NCBI GenBank assembly: GCA_041392785.1
Contig: JAWKLK010000001.1
Span: 62,001-126,000, forward strand
Reading direction: 5' to 3'
Length of the DNA: 64,000 nt
Source: OLB9 sp041392785
GTDB lineage: Bacteria; Bacteroidota; Bacteroidia; Chitinophagales; Saprospiraceae
Shown: one piece after another, positions 8,790-18,709 of the stretch
Layout of the letters: each line of letters begins with the position of its first letter
How positions within the stretch are numbered: the first letter of the stretch is position 1
The notes under the pieces: generated by a model
Seen by the model: only the letters and a program-made list of their open reading frames with translations
Databases searched by the model: none
What the model was told of the DNA's origin: nothing
Position numbers and translations under genes: made by a program

Positions 8790-11700
8790 ATGAATATAAA
8801 ATTGATGCGCGCCTTGCTTATCCTATTTGTTATATTGACATTACATGATGTCCATGCACAAAATCAATTTGGTAATGAATGGATAGATCCCTCAAAACAA
8901 TATGTGAAGATAAAAGTAGCGGAAGATGGTATCTATAGATTGTATTTTGAAAACTTGGTAGCATCAGGTCTAATAAATGGAGATACCAAAGGTCAGGACT
9001 TTCAATTATTCAATTACGGAAATGAACAACCAATTTTTATCTCAGACAATAATTTCGGATCAGGTGATTATGTAGAATTCTATGGACAAAGAAATACCAT
9101 AGGTCTTGATTCTACATTGTATGACAATTGGGTTGATGATTTATTCAATCCATACTATAGCGTAGTAACCGATACAAACGCCTATTTTTTGACACTTAAC
9201 TCGGACAATAACAACCTGAGATATGCTCAGGTGAATCCAGATTTTAATGCCAATGTGACCACAATTCCTTACTATTTACATAATGAGCTAAAGATTTTTT
9301 CTAATTCTTTTTATAAAAAATTAGAATCTAGTAAAATTCGCGAGTCTTTTTTTGAGCCTAGTGAAGGCTTTGGAAGTATTTTACGTAAAAAGTCAAGTGA
9401 AAACATTGCTACTTCAAAGGTATACTCAAATGGACCGACACCTAAGCTCAGTTTCAGAACAGGACAAAATAACTTATATACAACATCTGAAGTAAAGTTC
9501 AATGGGATGGAATTGGCATATGATACTATAAAGCAAAATGCAACCACACAATTCAGCTTTGATATTCCATTCAATGAAATAAAAGGAACCAATACTTTAG
9601 AGATTTCTAGTGTATATGGCACCGATGATCAACATAGAATCGCTTACATCTCTTTACTTTACCCAAGAGATTGGGATTTCAATAATGCTAGTTTTACCAA
9701 ATTTATTCTTCCAAAATCTGACCAAAGGAGGAAAGCGAATATAATAAATATCAAAAATCCTAATAGTGGTGTAGTGCTCTATGACCATCTGAATAAAATT
9801 AGATATAATACGAGTGCATCAGGCGGCATTTTGACCATCATCACCAACCCAATCTTGGAACAGACGGAATATGTCTTGGCATCTGAAGTAGATGGTATAA
9901 AAAAAGTTGAAAATTTGTCATTATTTACACCCAATAAATTTGAAGATGTAGGTCAAGATTATATTATACTTACACATTCAGCATTATATGAAAGTGGCGA
10001 AAATTATGTGGACCAGTTTGCAGATTATAGGAGGAGTGCCGATGGAGGAAACCACATAGTGAGTGTCATAGATATTCAAGATGTGTATGATAATTTCGGT
10101 TATGGTATTGATAGACATTTTGTGTCCGTAAAAAACATGTCCGGGTACCTTTCCAAACATTGGAACAAAGCTAAATTTTTATTTATCATTGGTAAAGGGG
10201 TAGAATATCCATTCATGCGTTCTGAAGCCGATGTGATAAATAATTTAAACAGGGTATTTTTTATTCCAACATTTGGATATGCAGGTTCTGATGTCATGCT
10301 TACAAGCACAAGAAATTCTATCATTTCACATTTTGCTTTAGGTAGACTTGCTGCCAGAAATCCTGAAGATATAGAGATCTATTTGAATAAAGTCAAACAG
10401 TATGAAGCTGCCTTTAAATTACCACAAACTGTGGATGAAAAATTTTGGCAAAAAAGAGTTTTGCATTTAGGTGGTGGAAAAACAGATTCCGAACAACTCC
10501 AAATAATAGCTGGTCTAGAAACAATGGGAAAAATAATATCGGATACTATCTGGGGCTTGGAGGTAAACCCATATTATAAAAATAGCAATGCTGCAGTTTC
10601 TTTCGCCGTTAATGAAGAAATTAAAAATTTGTTTGAAAGTGGCGTAAGTATTATTAACTTCTTCGGCCATTCGGCCACCACATCTTGGGATTTTTCATTA
10701 CAAAATCCAAGAGATTATGACAATTATGGAAAATATCCATTTATAAATTCATTCGGATGCTATTCAGGAAATTTGCATTCGTCTTCTAAGGGAATTAGCG
10801 AAGCCTTTGTATTGGAAAAGGATAAAGGATCGATTGCATTTTTTGCTTCCACCAGCACAGCTTTTATCGGAGATTTGACAAGATATGGAAAGAATTTTTA
10901 TACATACCTTAATGGCAAGTTGAGATATCACTCATTTGGAGAAGTCATTCAGCAACTTCAGATAGATTCTACATTCGTAAGTGATTCAGATAAAAACCTG
11001 TACGCCCAACTCACTTATCATGGTGATCCCGCAATAAAACCATATTTACCTTATGGCGTAGATTATACATTTGATGCGTCTACAGTAAAAACTGAACCTG
11101 TATCCATTGGTATCAATGATAACGATGTAACCTTGAATGTGGACATTGTCAATTTAGGAAGCCACACCACTGATAGTTTAGATCTCATTTTTTATCATTT
11201 TCTTCCAAACGGATTACCTGCTGATACTATCTCATTAAGAATACCTCCTGTAGCAAACAGGCAGGCGCTCAAGGTTCCAATTACAACTTTAGGGCAAGCT
11301 TCTTTAGGAAAAAACACAATCAAAGGATATATCGACTACAACGGTAAATTGACTGAGATACCTTCACCTGAGGCAGAACAAAATAATACACTAATAGTCA
11401 ATGCTCAAGATGGATATGACTTTTTCGTAAGGGACAATTTTGCACAAATTGTGTATCCACCAGATTTTGCGATGATCAATACGTCTGAACATTTTATCTT
11501 GAAAGCATCTACTATAACTGTGCCATTGTTGAATAGCAAGTATGTGTTTGAAATAGATACAACAAGATATTTTAATAGCCCAATAAAAGAGCGTGGTACG
11601 GTAGAGTCACAAGGTGGTGTTATTACCTACAAACCCAACCTAAATTTAGTAGATGGAAGAGTGTTTTATTGGCGAGTAAGCCCAGAAGTTGAATCAGGAA

Positions 11701-13790
11701 CGGAATACAAATGGAGTGAAGCCTCGTTTGCATATCTGCCTCAAGAAGCAGAGGGTTGGAACCAAAGTCATTATTTTCAGTTTGCTCAGAATAAATTTCA
11801 AAATGTTTTATATGATGATTCATTAACATATCGAAAATTTTATTTTGATTATGACAAATATTTATTGAAAGTTAGAAATAAATTGTATGATGTAAATGAC
11901 TTTCCTTTATATGTAAGAAATAATGTAACAATTGGGTCTTTTCGTAAAGTGTGGGAATATTTTGATGGTGGATTAGTTTTTGCGGTTCTAGACAAAAAAA
12001 TAGGTGAATTCAGAAATCCGGTTGGAGGCAAATATGGAAGTATTCCACCACCTGGAAGTGATGGATCAGCGGGGTTTGCATTCAGTACAAAAACTTCAGT
12101 AGATAGAAAAAAAATAATTGATTTTCTTGACTCAATATTTCAAGAGAATAGAGTTGTTACGGTGATGTCAGTCATTGGCAAACGAGATACAGATTTAAAA
12201 ATAGCTGATTGGGAAAATGATAAAAACCTGTATGGTACTACATTATTTGAAAAGTTTAGTGAAATAGGAGCCAATAAATTTGAATTGTTTAAAACAGTTG
12301 GTTCGATGCCATATTTTTGTACTATTGAAAGGGATATTTTAGGTAAATACAATAATATTGCAGAAGAAATAGCATATACCATTGATGATATTATTGAAGT
12401 CAGTCACGGTGTAAATGCAATAAGTTTAACAAATGGTTCAATAAACAGCCCCATCATAGGTCCTGTAGAAAAGTGGAATGACCTTAAATTTAAAATTAAT
12501 GAAATTGATGATCCCAATGAAGTTTCCATTGCTAATATTTATCATTTTATGGATCAAAATAATTCTACTAAGATAGATTCAAATATAATATCCAATAAAA
12601 GTCTTCTCTACTTAAACCAAAATGGAATTGATAAAATACAACTTGAAAATTTTGCTATTGATTCATTGACTAGATCTATGGCACAACTACAATATTGGAG
12701 GATATCTCATATACATCTCCCTGATGCAGCCATTTCATATGTAAGCAGTCAACCCTCGTTTACCCAATCCAATATCCAACAAGGTGAGACATTCACTCTG
12801 AATTATGAAGTGACCAATACGAATTTTACCGCAATGGATAGTATTTTGGTAAAATACACCTATTTTGGAAATGATAATCAACCTAAGGTAAATTACAAAA
12901 GATTGAAAAATCTGTCACCCGGTGAAAAAATTCAAGATAAAATTTCATTTATCATTGGTGTGAGTTCTACTACAGGAATACGAGTGGAAGTGGAAATAAA
13001 TCCTAATTCTGACCAACCAGAACTGTACGCTTTCAATAACTTTTTGTCACTTCAACTCAATGTGGCCAAAGACGATACAAATCCACTTTTGGATGTGTAT
13101 TTTGATGGTGTCAGGATTATGGATGGCGACATCGTGTCCCCAAAACCGAAAATACTCATCACTTTACAAGACGAAAATACATTTCTTCCGGTGACGGATC
13201 CGAAACTATTTGAGCTTAAATTGGATACGGGAAGAAATCAGTTTCTAACCATTCCGATACCAAGTAATTTAGTGAGTTTCAAACCTGCAACGGCATTGGA
13301 TGGAAAGGCAGAATTGACGTATAGTCCATCACTGAAAGAAGGTGAGTACACCCTTCTTGTTCAAGCAAAAGATGCGACGGGCAATGCATCAGGGGTGAAT
13401 CCAAAATCTATCAACTTCCGCGTAATTGAAAAGCAATCCATTTCAAATGTATTAAACTATCCGAACCCTTTCAGTACTTCAACACAATTTATTTTCACTT
13501 TGACTGGAGAACAAATGCCTGAGAGTATGACTATCACAATTATGACACTTTCGGGTAAAGTAGTGAGAGAAATCACAAAAGAAGAGTTGGGTCCCTTAAA
13601 AATTGGACAAAATAGGACTGAATTCAAGTGGGATGGTACGGACCAATTTGGAAGTAAATTGGCCAATGGTGTATATCTTTACAAAGTCAATGTAAGAAAA
13701 AACAATAATGAAACTTATGATAGCTTTGGAAATAAAAATATTGATAATTTGTTTAAAGATGGATTTGGGAAATTAGTGATTTTGAGGTAA
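8790..13790 (+). CDS. porU2: C25 (gingipain-type) PorU2-like surface protein
   Basis: This is a 1666-residue exported protein of peptidase family C25, most like the PorU2-type type IX secretion sortases. A signal peptide ends near DVHAQ (residue 24). A beta-rich N-terminal region covers about 30-400. The C25 catalytic domain follows (about 410-790), with the catalytic His in NFFGHSATTSW (about 626) and the Cys in NSFGCYSG (about 656). CARDB/Ig-like beta domains fill about 800-1540. The C-terminus has the FlgD-like/T9SS sorting-domain signature NYPNPFS and ANGVYLYKV, then a tail ending FGKLVILR. PorU-class proteins cleave and anchor T9SS cargo at the outer membrane; activity here is inferred. 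It is monocistronic, with no related por genes nearby. An alternative is a secreted C25 protease that is itself cargo. Confidence 0.85.
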   Translation: MNIKLMRALLILFVILTLHDVHAQNQFGNEWIDPSKQYVKIKVAEDGIYRLYFENLVASGLINGDTKGQDFQLFNYGNEQPIFISDNNFGSGDYVEFYGQRNTIGLDSTLYDNWVDDLFNPYYSVVTDTNAYFLTLNSDNNNLRYAQVNPDFNANVTTIPYYLHNELKIFSNSFYKKLESSKIRESFFEPSEGFGSILRKKSSENIATSKVYSNGPTPKLSFRTGQNNLYTTSEVKFNGMELAYDTIKQNATTQFSFDIPFNEIKGTNTLEISSVYGTDDQHRIAYISLLYPRDWDFNNASFTKFILPKSDQRRKANIINIKNPNSGVVLYDHLNKIRYNTSASGGILTIITNPILEQTEYVLASEVDGIKKVENLSLFTPNKFEDVGQDYIILTHSALYESGENYVDQFADYRRSADGGNHIVSVIDIQDVYDNFGYGIDRHFVSVKNMSGYLSKHWNKAKFLFIIGKGVEYPFMRSEADVINNLNRVFFIPTFGYAGSDVMLTSTRNSIISHFALGRLAARNPEDIEIYLNKVKQYEAAFKLPQTVDEKFWQKRVLHLGGGKTDSEQLQIIAGLETMGKIISDTIWGLEVNPYYKNSNAAVSFAVNEEIKNLFESGVSIINFFGHSATTSWDFSLQNPRDYDNYGKYPFINSFGCYSGNLHSSSKGISEAFVLEKDKGSIAFFASTSTAFIGDLTRYGKNFYTYLNGKLRYHSFGEVIQQLQIDSTFVSDSDKNLYAQLTYHGDPAIKPYLPYGVDYTFDASTVKTEPVSIGINDNDVTLNVDIVNLGSHTTDSLDLIFYHFLPNGLPADTISLRIPPVANRQALKVPITTLGQASLGKNTIKGYIDYNGKLTEIPSPEAEQNNTLIVNAQDGYDFFVRDNFAQIVYPPDFAMINTSEHFILKASTITVPLLNSKYVFEIDTTRYFNSPIKERGTVESQGGVITYKPNLNLVDGRVFYWRVSPEVESGTEYKWSEASFAYLPQEAEGWNQSHYFQFAQNKFQNVLYDDSLTYRKFYFDYDKYLLKVRNKLYDVNDFPLYVRNNVTIGSFRKVWEYFDGGLVFAVLDKKIGEFRNPVGGKYGSIPPPGSDGSAGFAFSTKTSVDRKKIIDFLDSIFQENRVVTVMSVIGKRDTDLKIADWENDKNLYGTTLFEKFSEIGANKFELFKTVGSMPYFCTIERDILGKYNNIAEEIAYTIDDIIEVSHGVNAISLTNGSINSPIIGPVEKWNDLKFKINEIDDPNEVSIANIYHFMDQNNSTKIDSNIISNKSLLYLNQNGIDKIQLENFAIDSLTRSMAQLQYWRISHIHLPDAAISYVSSQPSFTQSNIQQGETFTLNYEVTNTNFTAMDSILVKYTYFGNDNQPKVNYKRLKNLSPGEKIQDKISFIIGVSSTTGIRVEVEINPNSDQPELYAFNNFLSLQLNVAKDDTNPLLDVYFDGVRIMDGDIVSPKPKILITLQDENTFLPVTDPKLFELKLDTGRNQFLTIPIPSNLVSFKPATALDGKAELTYSPSLKEGEYTLLVQAKDATGNASGVNPKSINFRVIEKQSISNVLNYPNPFSTSTQFIFTLTGEQMPESMTITIMTLSGKVVREITKEELGPLKIGQNRTEFKWDGTDQFGSKLANGVYLYKVNVRKNNNETYDSFGNKNIDNLFKDGFGKLVILR

Positions 13791-13845
13791 TCCAAAGTTT
13801 ATTTCAATAAATCTGTTAATGTTTCGTTCTCCAAGACTATGTATC

Positions 13846-13882
13846 GTTGCCCCAAATCTTAGTCTTTAGGGCTATATGCCAC
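13846..13882 (+). repeat. left half of an interrupted RAYT-1 repeat half-unit
   Basis: This segment (CGTTGCCCCAAATCTTAG... to GCCAC) continues at 15190 after the insertion sequence. Joined, it matches the uninterrupted copy at 16417-16482 with only a couple of mismatches in about 65 bases. It is related to the first half of the 131-134 bp units at 15883-16410. The last nine bases (13874-13882, ATATGCCAC) are the left copy of the target duplication. Confidence 0.85.
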
Positions 13883-15180
13883 GTGTGTATAACAAATTGC
13901 ACAAAAACAAAAAGAGCATTAAATTTGCGTCACCTGAGTATTATTAATCATTAAAAAACGAAAAGGTGGACACTAAAGATCAAATTTTAGAATCCATCCT
14001 GAGAAATGTTAGAACCGAGGTTAGTACATTTTTAGATCAAGAATCTGGAATTAAATGCCCCATTGAGTATGAGTTAAGGCTCATAGAAATGAGTAGGAGT
14101 TTCGCTAGAACGTTGCTTGTACAATCACAGGGTAAAATACCAAAGAGTCGGAACTCAAAAAAAGTAAACACGTATTTTGGGAAATTGGAGATTAGGAAGG
14201 ATCACGTTTTGTGCTTTGGTACTAAGAAGTTTGCCATAACGCGATGATTTACAAGTCTTACTTTGTTTATTGGGACAAAGTAAAGTTTTTGACGATATGA
14301 GTGAATTGCTTGAAAAGCTTGTAGGGCTTAACATTAGTGGTATGCAGATACAAAGAGTAAGTGAGTATTACGGATCACAACTCGACCCTGCCATAGAGCG
14401 AAATATAGAGCGTTGTATACCGAAGCTTGACGGTGTAAAAAAAGATGAAGCAGTGTATGTGATGACCGATGGGAGTATGCTTCTGACGCGAGACGAAAAA
14501 TGGAAAGAGACAAAACTTGCTAGGATATTTACAGACAATAACATATTGGAAGTAAGTAATACAAGGTCAGAAATTAAAAATTCGGTGTATGTAAGTCACA
14601 TGGGCGGAGTAGAAGTGTTTTTACCAAAATTAGAAAGGCATTTATGCGATTATAAGAAAAAGGTAATAATAGGAGACGGGGCGAAATGGATATGGAAGTG
14701 GGCTGAAGATAATTATCCAGGGGCGACGCAAATTCTTGACTTTTTTCATGCTAAAGAGAAATTAGTAATCTTAATAAAGTTGTTTTTAAAAGAACAAGAG
14801 AGGCAAATTGGATTGACATACAATGTAAACTTTTGATGGAAGATAAGGTACATCAGGTGATAGAAAATATAAAAAGGCTCAGGTGTAAAAGCGAAGATGC
14901 AAGAGAAATAAAAGAAAAACCCTTCATTATTATGAAGGAACATGAAGAAAGGATGTTCTATAAAACGTACAGGGACAGAGGGGATTATTAATAGGATCAG
15001 GCCCAATAGAAGCAGCACATAGGAGTGTATTACAAACACGAATGAAACTCTCTGGTCAAAAATGGAGTATAAAAGGTGCTAACGCTATAGCCAACCTGAG
15101 GTGCTTATACAAGAGCAATGCGTGGGGCATTCTAGAAAAATTTGTTAATGCCGCTGCTTAGTGCAATTTGTTATACACAC
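13883..15180 (+). mobile_element. ISKra4-family insertion sequence (decayed), 1298 bp
   Basis: The element is bounded by perfect 20-bp inverted repeats, GTGTGTATAACAAATTGCAC at 13883-13902 and its complement at 15161-15180. These are flanked by a 9-bp direct repeat ATATGCCAC (13874-13882 and 15181-15189). An uninterrupted version of the target sequence exists at 16417-16482, so the empty site is visible in the same window. The inner transposase reading frame is broken, so the copy is non-autonomous, although intact ends could still be mobilised in trans. The ISKra4 assignment comes from the transposase remnants, not from the ends. Confidence 0.9.
13966..15161 (+). pseudogene. ISKra4-family transposase, frameshifted
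   Basis: Three frames together reconstruct one transposase. A first piece (13966-14247, GTG start) ends KKFAITR. A second frame, open from 14240 to 14836, carries LLCLLGQ, ISGMQIQRVSEYYG and the DDE-like core with VMTDGSMLLTR and GDGAKWIWKWAEDNYPGA followed by LDFFHAKEKL. The 14836-14991 frame covers MEDKVHQVIENIKRL. The last frame (14988-15161) gives IGSGPIEAAHRSVLQTRMKL and a short tail to the stop. These motifs are characteristic of the ISKra4 (UPF0236-like) transposases. At least three frame changes are needed, more than any programmed frameshift would explain, so the gene is dead. The stop codon overlaps the first base of the right inverted repeat. Confidence 0.9.
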
Positions 15181-15216
15181 ATATGCCACGGTCTATGACC
15201 TACGTGTACAGAATGT
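15181..15216 (+). repeat. right half of the interrupted half-unit, with target duplication
   Basis: ATATGCCAC at 15181-15189 duplicates the bases left of the insertion sequence. The following GGTCTATGACC and TACGTGTACAGAATGT complete the repeat half-unit and are identical to 16456-16482. Confidence 0.85.
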
Positions 15217-15284
15217 TTAGTTTTGTGTTAAAATCAAATAGACTTTGACCAATGCAAGTGTATAGCAAAACAAAATAACGACTT

Positions 15285-15857
15285 ATGGGCTATAAAATAG
15301 AAAATCAATCAGAAATTCATTTCCTAACAATGACAGTAGTCGGCTGGGCTGACATTTTTTCACGTCAAATATATAGGGATTTATTAATAGATAGTATGGA
15401 ATATTGTGTAGCAAATAAAGGACTTATTGTCTACAGCTATGTCATTATGACAAATCATTTTCATTGTATTTGGCAAGCAAAAAACGCAAACCTTTCTGAT
15501 GTAATTAGAGACTTTAAAAAACATACATCAAATGAAATTATAAAATCAATAAATACTGTTCAGGAAAGTAGAAAGGATTGGCTGAAATTGGTATTTGAAT
15601 ATCATGCCAAATATAACAACAATAATAGTGTTCATCAAGTATGGCAAAACGGTAATCATCCAATAGAGTTGCAATCTCCTAAATTTGTTAAGCAAAAATT
15701 GGATTACATTCATTTGAATCCTGTTAGGGCTGGATGGGTAAAAGAGCCAGAAGATTACATTTACAGTAGCGCATCTAACTATTGTTCTCAAAAAGGAATC
15801 ATGGATGTTACTTTATTGGATATTCCTTTATCAGATATTGGTTATATCAGTTATTAA
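15285..15857 (+). CDS. REP-associated tyrosine transposase (RAYT-1)
   Basis: This 190-residue protein is of the Y1_Tnp/RAYT class, single-strand DNA nucleases that bind and cut hairpin repeats. The HUH metal motif is NHFHCIW (about residues 57-63), and the candidate nucleophile is the tyrosine of KLDYIHLNPVRAGWV (about 140-154). Length and motif order are those of an intact enzyme. The ATG at 15285 follows the decayed insertion sequence by about 100 bases. Directly after the stop codon begins the array of 131-134 bp hairpin-rich units, and a diverged half-unit lies upstream. A RAYT next to its cognate repeats is the known arrangement for this family. RAYTs are typically single-copy and domesticated; whether this one is mobile is unknown. 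Confidence 0.9.
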   Translation: MGYKIENQSEIHFLTMTVVGWADIFSRQIYRDLLIDSMEYCVANKGLIVYSYVIMTNHFHCIWQAKNANLSDVIRDFKKHTSNEIIKSINTVQESRKDWLKLVFEYHAKYNNNNSVHQVWQNGNHPIELQSPKFVKQKLDYIHLNPVRAGWVKEPEDYIYSSASNYCSQKGIMDVTLLDIPLSDIGYISY

Positions 15858-16482
15858 AAAAAATGTTGCCCAAACAAGCTTAAAAAATGTTGCCCAAAGT
15901 CTTGGACTTTTGGACTAATATCCCACAGTCTATGACCGATCAATACAAAAAAAAACGGTCACAGACCGCATGATAGATTCCGTCAAAGTCAGTCAGACTT
16001 TGACAAACAAGCATAAAAAAATGTTGCCCAAAGTCTTGGACTTTAGGGCTAATATCCCAAGGTCTATGACCGATCACTACAAAAAAAACGGTCACAGACC
16101 GCATAATAGATTCCGTCAAAGTCAGTTAAACTTTGACAAACAAGCATAAAAAATGTTGCCCAAAGTCTTGGACTTTTGGGCTAATATCCCACGGTCTATG
16201 ACCGATCAATACAAAAAAAACCGGTCACAGACCGCATGATAGATTCCGTCAAAGTCAGTCAAACTTTGACAAACAAGCATAAAAAATGTTGCCCAAAGTC
16301 TTGGACTTTAGGGCTAATATCCCAAGGTCTATGACCGATCAATACAAAAAAACGGTCACAGACCGCATGATAGATTCCGTCAAAGTCAGTCAAACTTTGA
16401 CAAACAAGCATAAAAAATGTTGCCCCAAATCTTAGACTTTAGGGCTATATGCCACGGTCTATGACCTACGTGTACAGAATGT
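15858..16482 (+). repeat. tandem array of hairpin-rich 131-134 bp units beside RAYT-1
   Basis: The motif ATGTTGCCC recurs at 15864, 15888, 16022, 16153, 16286 and 16417. This gives four full units with periods of 134, 131, 133 and 131 bases, a short scrambled unit at the left and a diverged half-unit at the right. Each unit contains three inverted repeats: CCCAAAGTC/GACTTTtGGG around TTG, GGTCTATGACCG/CGGTCACAGACC around an A-rich loop, and GTCAAAGT/ACTTTGAC around CAGTCAA. There is no open reading frame across the units, and all run in the same direction. The region also covers most of the 756-base gap between RAYT-1 and wzm. The last unit carries TACGTGTACAGAATGT where the others carry the A-rich loop. 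Confidence 0.92.
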
Positions 16483-16583
16483 GTAAACCAATAAACATAG
16501 AGTTAATAAGTTGTAAACTCCACTTCGGGACTTTATTCAATAATTTTGGTTCGAAATATCATAGGTAAAATTCAAATAAAGAG

Positions 16584-16591
16584 TAACTTTG
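16584..16591 (+). promoter_or_regulatory. candidate -7 box for the wzm-wzt operon
   Basis: TAACTTTG is a TAnnTTTG match 22 bases before the TTG start at 16614. It is the first such motif after the repeat array. A -33 element is not evident. Confidence 0.45.
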
Positions 16592-16613
16592 CCTATCACA
16601 AAATCAACTCATT

Positions 16614-17453
16614 TTGATAGATGAAATAGTGATTAAACCAAAATCCAAATTTTCATTTGGATTCGATGAATTATTCCAGTATAGAGAATTATTGTACTTT
16701 TTCACTTGGAAGGAAATTAAAATAAGGTACAAACAAGCTTTGTTAGGAGTCTTATGGACTATACTTCAACCATTGACTATGATGGCAATTTTTACAGTTT
16801 TGCTATCAAATGGACTTGGTTTGAGTACAGGTAATATGCCAGCTACACTTTATTATTTCAGTGGTATTTTAATATGGAATTTATTTAATCAGGCGGTAAC
16901 CTATTCTGCACAATCTATGGTATCAAACGCTAATATAATCAGGAAAATTTATTTTCCAAGACTGGTCATTCCTATTTCTGCCGTACTGACGGCATCCTTT
17001 GATTTCTTAATAAGCATTATCATTTTTTTAGGCATTGTATCCTATTATGACTTTTTAGGTACTGTGGATGTTGACTGGATGTGGCTATTGCTACACATAT
17101 TGCTTGCTTTCATCATTACAATTTTTACATCATTCAGTCTTGGCACTTTCTTGTCTTCTTTTAATGTCAAATACAGAGATGTCAGATACGTTTTACCCTT
17201 TCTGGTACAAACATTATTTTTCCTAACTCCTGTCATGTATGATGCAACAAAAATTCAATCGACATTTATAAGAAAGATTATTGAACTAAATCCCCTTTGT
17301 TTTGCTATTGAAAGTATCAGGTATAGTTTTGATTCAAATGCATTAAAATTTCCAGAATTGTCTATATTTGTTGTAGTTATTATCATTGTGCTTTATTTTA
17401 TGGCAATATATACTTTCAGAAAAACTGAAGCCTATTTTGCAGATATAATATAA
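16614..17453 (+). CDS. wzm: ABC-2 polysaccharide export permease (Wzm)
   Basis: This is the inner-membrane permease of an ABC exporter that moves undecaprenyl-linked polysaccharide to the periplasm. After a cytosolic N-terminus, the segment YRELLYFFTWKEIKIRYKQA and LGVLWTILQPL mark the start of the ABC2_membrane domain. About six hydrophobic segments follow (about 50-275), with LNPLCFAIESIRYSF before the last one, as usual for Wzm. The 279 residues are of normal length. The start is TTG at 16614; no ATG lies before the conserved region. wzt follows after 59 bases. This exporter is not needed in a pure Wzx/Wzy locus, yet wzx and wzy are also present on the other strand. Confidence 0.92.
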   Translation: MIDEIVIKPKSKFSFGFDELFQYRELLYFFTWKEIKIRYKQALLGVLWTILQPLTMMAIFTVLLSNGLGLSTGNMPATLYYFSGILIWNLFNQAVTYSAQSMVSNANIIRKIYFPRLVIPISAVLTASFDFLISIIIFLGIVSYYDFLGTVDVDWMWLLLHILLAFIITIFTSFSLGTFLSSFNVKYRDVRYVLPFLVQTLFFLTPVMYDATKIQSTFIRKIIELNPLCFAIESIRYSFDSNALKFPELSIFVVVIIIVLYFMAIYTFRKTEAYFADII

Positions 17454-17512
17454 TTATTGGTCAATTTATTCTTGTATTTCATCACATTATTATCAAAAGT
17501 CGTTACTGATAA

Positions 17513-18709
17513 ATGAAACCCGTCATAGAGGTCGATAATATTTGGAAAGAATATCGTAAAGGTATTGATCGCAAATACAAAAGTTTACGAGAAACCGTTA
17601 CAAATCTTCCAAGAGAAATATTTGGCGGAGAAAAAGAGACTTTTTGGGCTTTGAAAGATATAAATTTTACTGTAAATCAAGGGGAATCTATTGGTATCAT
17701 AGGCCGTAATGGTGCAGGAAAATCGACACTATTAAAGATACTTTCTCGCATAACTCCTCCAACAAAAGGCAGTATTACGCTAAGAGGAAGAGTAGCAAGT
17801 TTATTGGAAGTTGGAACAGGATTTCACCCTGAGTTGACAGGTAGAGAGAACATCTTCTTCAACGGTTCTATCCTAGGAATGAGGCATCACGAGATAAAGC
17901 AAAAGTTTGACGAGATTGTGGATTTTTCAGGTGTAGAAAGCTTCATAGATACACCACTCAAACATTACTCTAGTGGTATGCAGATGCGCTTAGCCTTTTC
18001 TGTGGCAGCACATCTCGATAGTGAAATCCTATTGATAGACGAAGTATTGGCCGTTGGGGATGCAGAATTTCAAAAGAAATGCATTGGGAAAATGGATGAG
18101 GTGAGTAAAGGTGAAGGAAAGACAATTTTGTTTGTGAGTCATGATTTGAACCAAATAAAGAACTTGTGCCAATATGGGTTACTAATACAAAATGGAACTT
18201 TATTTCAAAGAGATTTAATTGATAAAGTTATAGATAAGTATGTCAATACTTTAGAAAAAACTGGACCAATAAAATTCAATAAAAAGGATAACAAATCAGT
18301 TTATATTAATTATTTCAGTCTGAAGAACGATGTAATAACAGGTTCATTTTGTGAGTTTGAATTACATATAGAAAGTAAAATCAACATAAAGTCAGACTTT
18401 GCCATAGGTATTAGAAATTTAGAAAACCAACCAATATTGCAAATTTTTACCGAACATTTTAATTCTGCTTTATGGATAAATATAGGATTAAATAAATTTT
18501 CAATAATTATTGAAAATTTAAATTTAACACCTGGCACTTACTCTATTAATTTATGGCTTGGAAATGGATTAGTTGATTTAGATTTTAATCAAAACTGTAT
18601 TCAATTAATCATTAACCAAATTGACAAGAACGAAAAAAATAAACCGTTTATAAATTTTAGAGGATATTATAATTATAATTCCGCGAAAATTTTAAAAAAT
18701 AAAGTATGA
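17513..18709 (+). CDS. wzt: ABC polysaccharide export ATPase (Wzt) with C-terminal domain
   Basis: This ATPase partners the adjacent Wzm. Walker A GRNGAGKST lies near residue 64, the signature SSGMQ near 152, and Walker B ILLIDEVLAVGD near 175; the H-loop is in LFVSHD. Residues about 255-398 form an extra beta-rich C-terminal domain. In Wzt proteins of the E. coli O8/O9a type this part recognises the modified non-reducing end of the glycan. The domain is less conserved than the ATPase part and resembles a Wzt-C fold only by position and predicted strands. A methyltransferase gene overlaps its stop by 4 bases (18706-18709), consistent with a cap recognised by Wzt-C. Confidence 0.92.
   Translation: MKPVIEVDNIWKEYRKGIDRKYKSLRETVTNLPREIFGGEKETFWALKDINFTVNQGESIGIIGRNGAGKSTLLKILSRITPPTKGSITLRGRVASLLEVGTGFHPELTGRENIFFNGSILGMRHHEIKQKFDEIVDFSGVESFIDTPLKHYSSGMQMRLAFSVAAHLDSEILLIDEVLAVGDAEFQKKCIGKMDEVSKGEGKTILFVSHDLNQIKNLCQYGLLIQNGTLFQRDLIDKVIDKYVNTLEKTGPIKFNKKDNKSVYINYFSLKNDVITGSFCEFELHIESKINIKSDFAIGIRNLENQPILQIFTEHFNSALWINIGLNKFSIIIENLNLTPGTYSINLWLGNGLVDLDFNQNCIQLIINQIDKNEKNKPFINFRGYYNYNSAKILKNKV

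Noticed and set aside
15858..16482. Possible CRISPR array
   Set aside because: The whole 131-134 bp unit is repeated with no unique spacers, and no cas genes are present.
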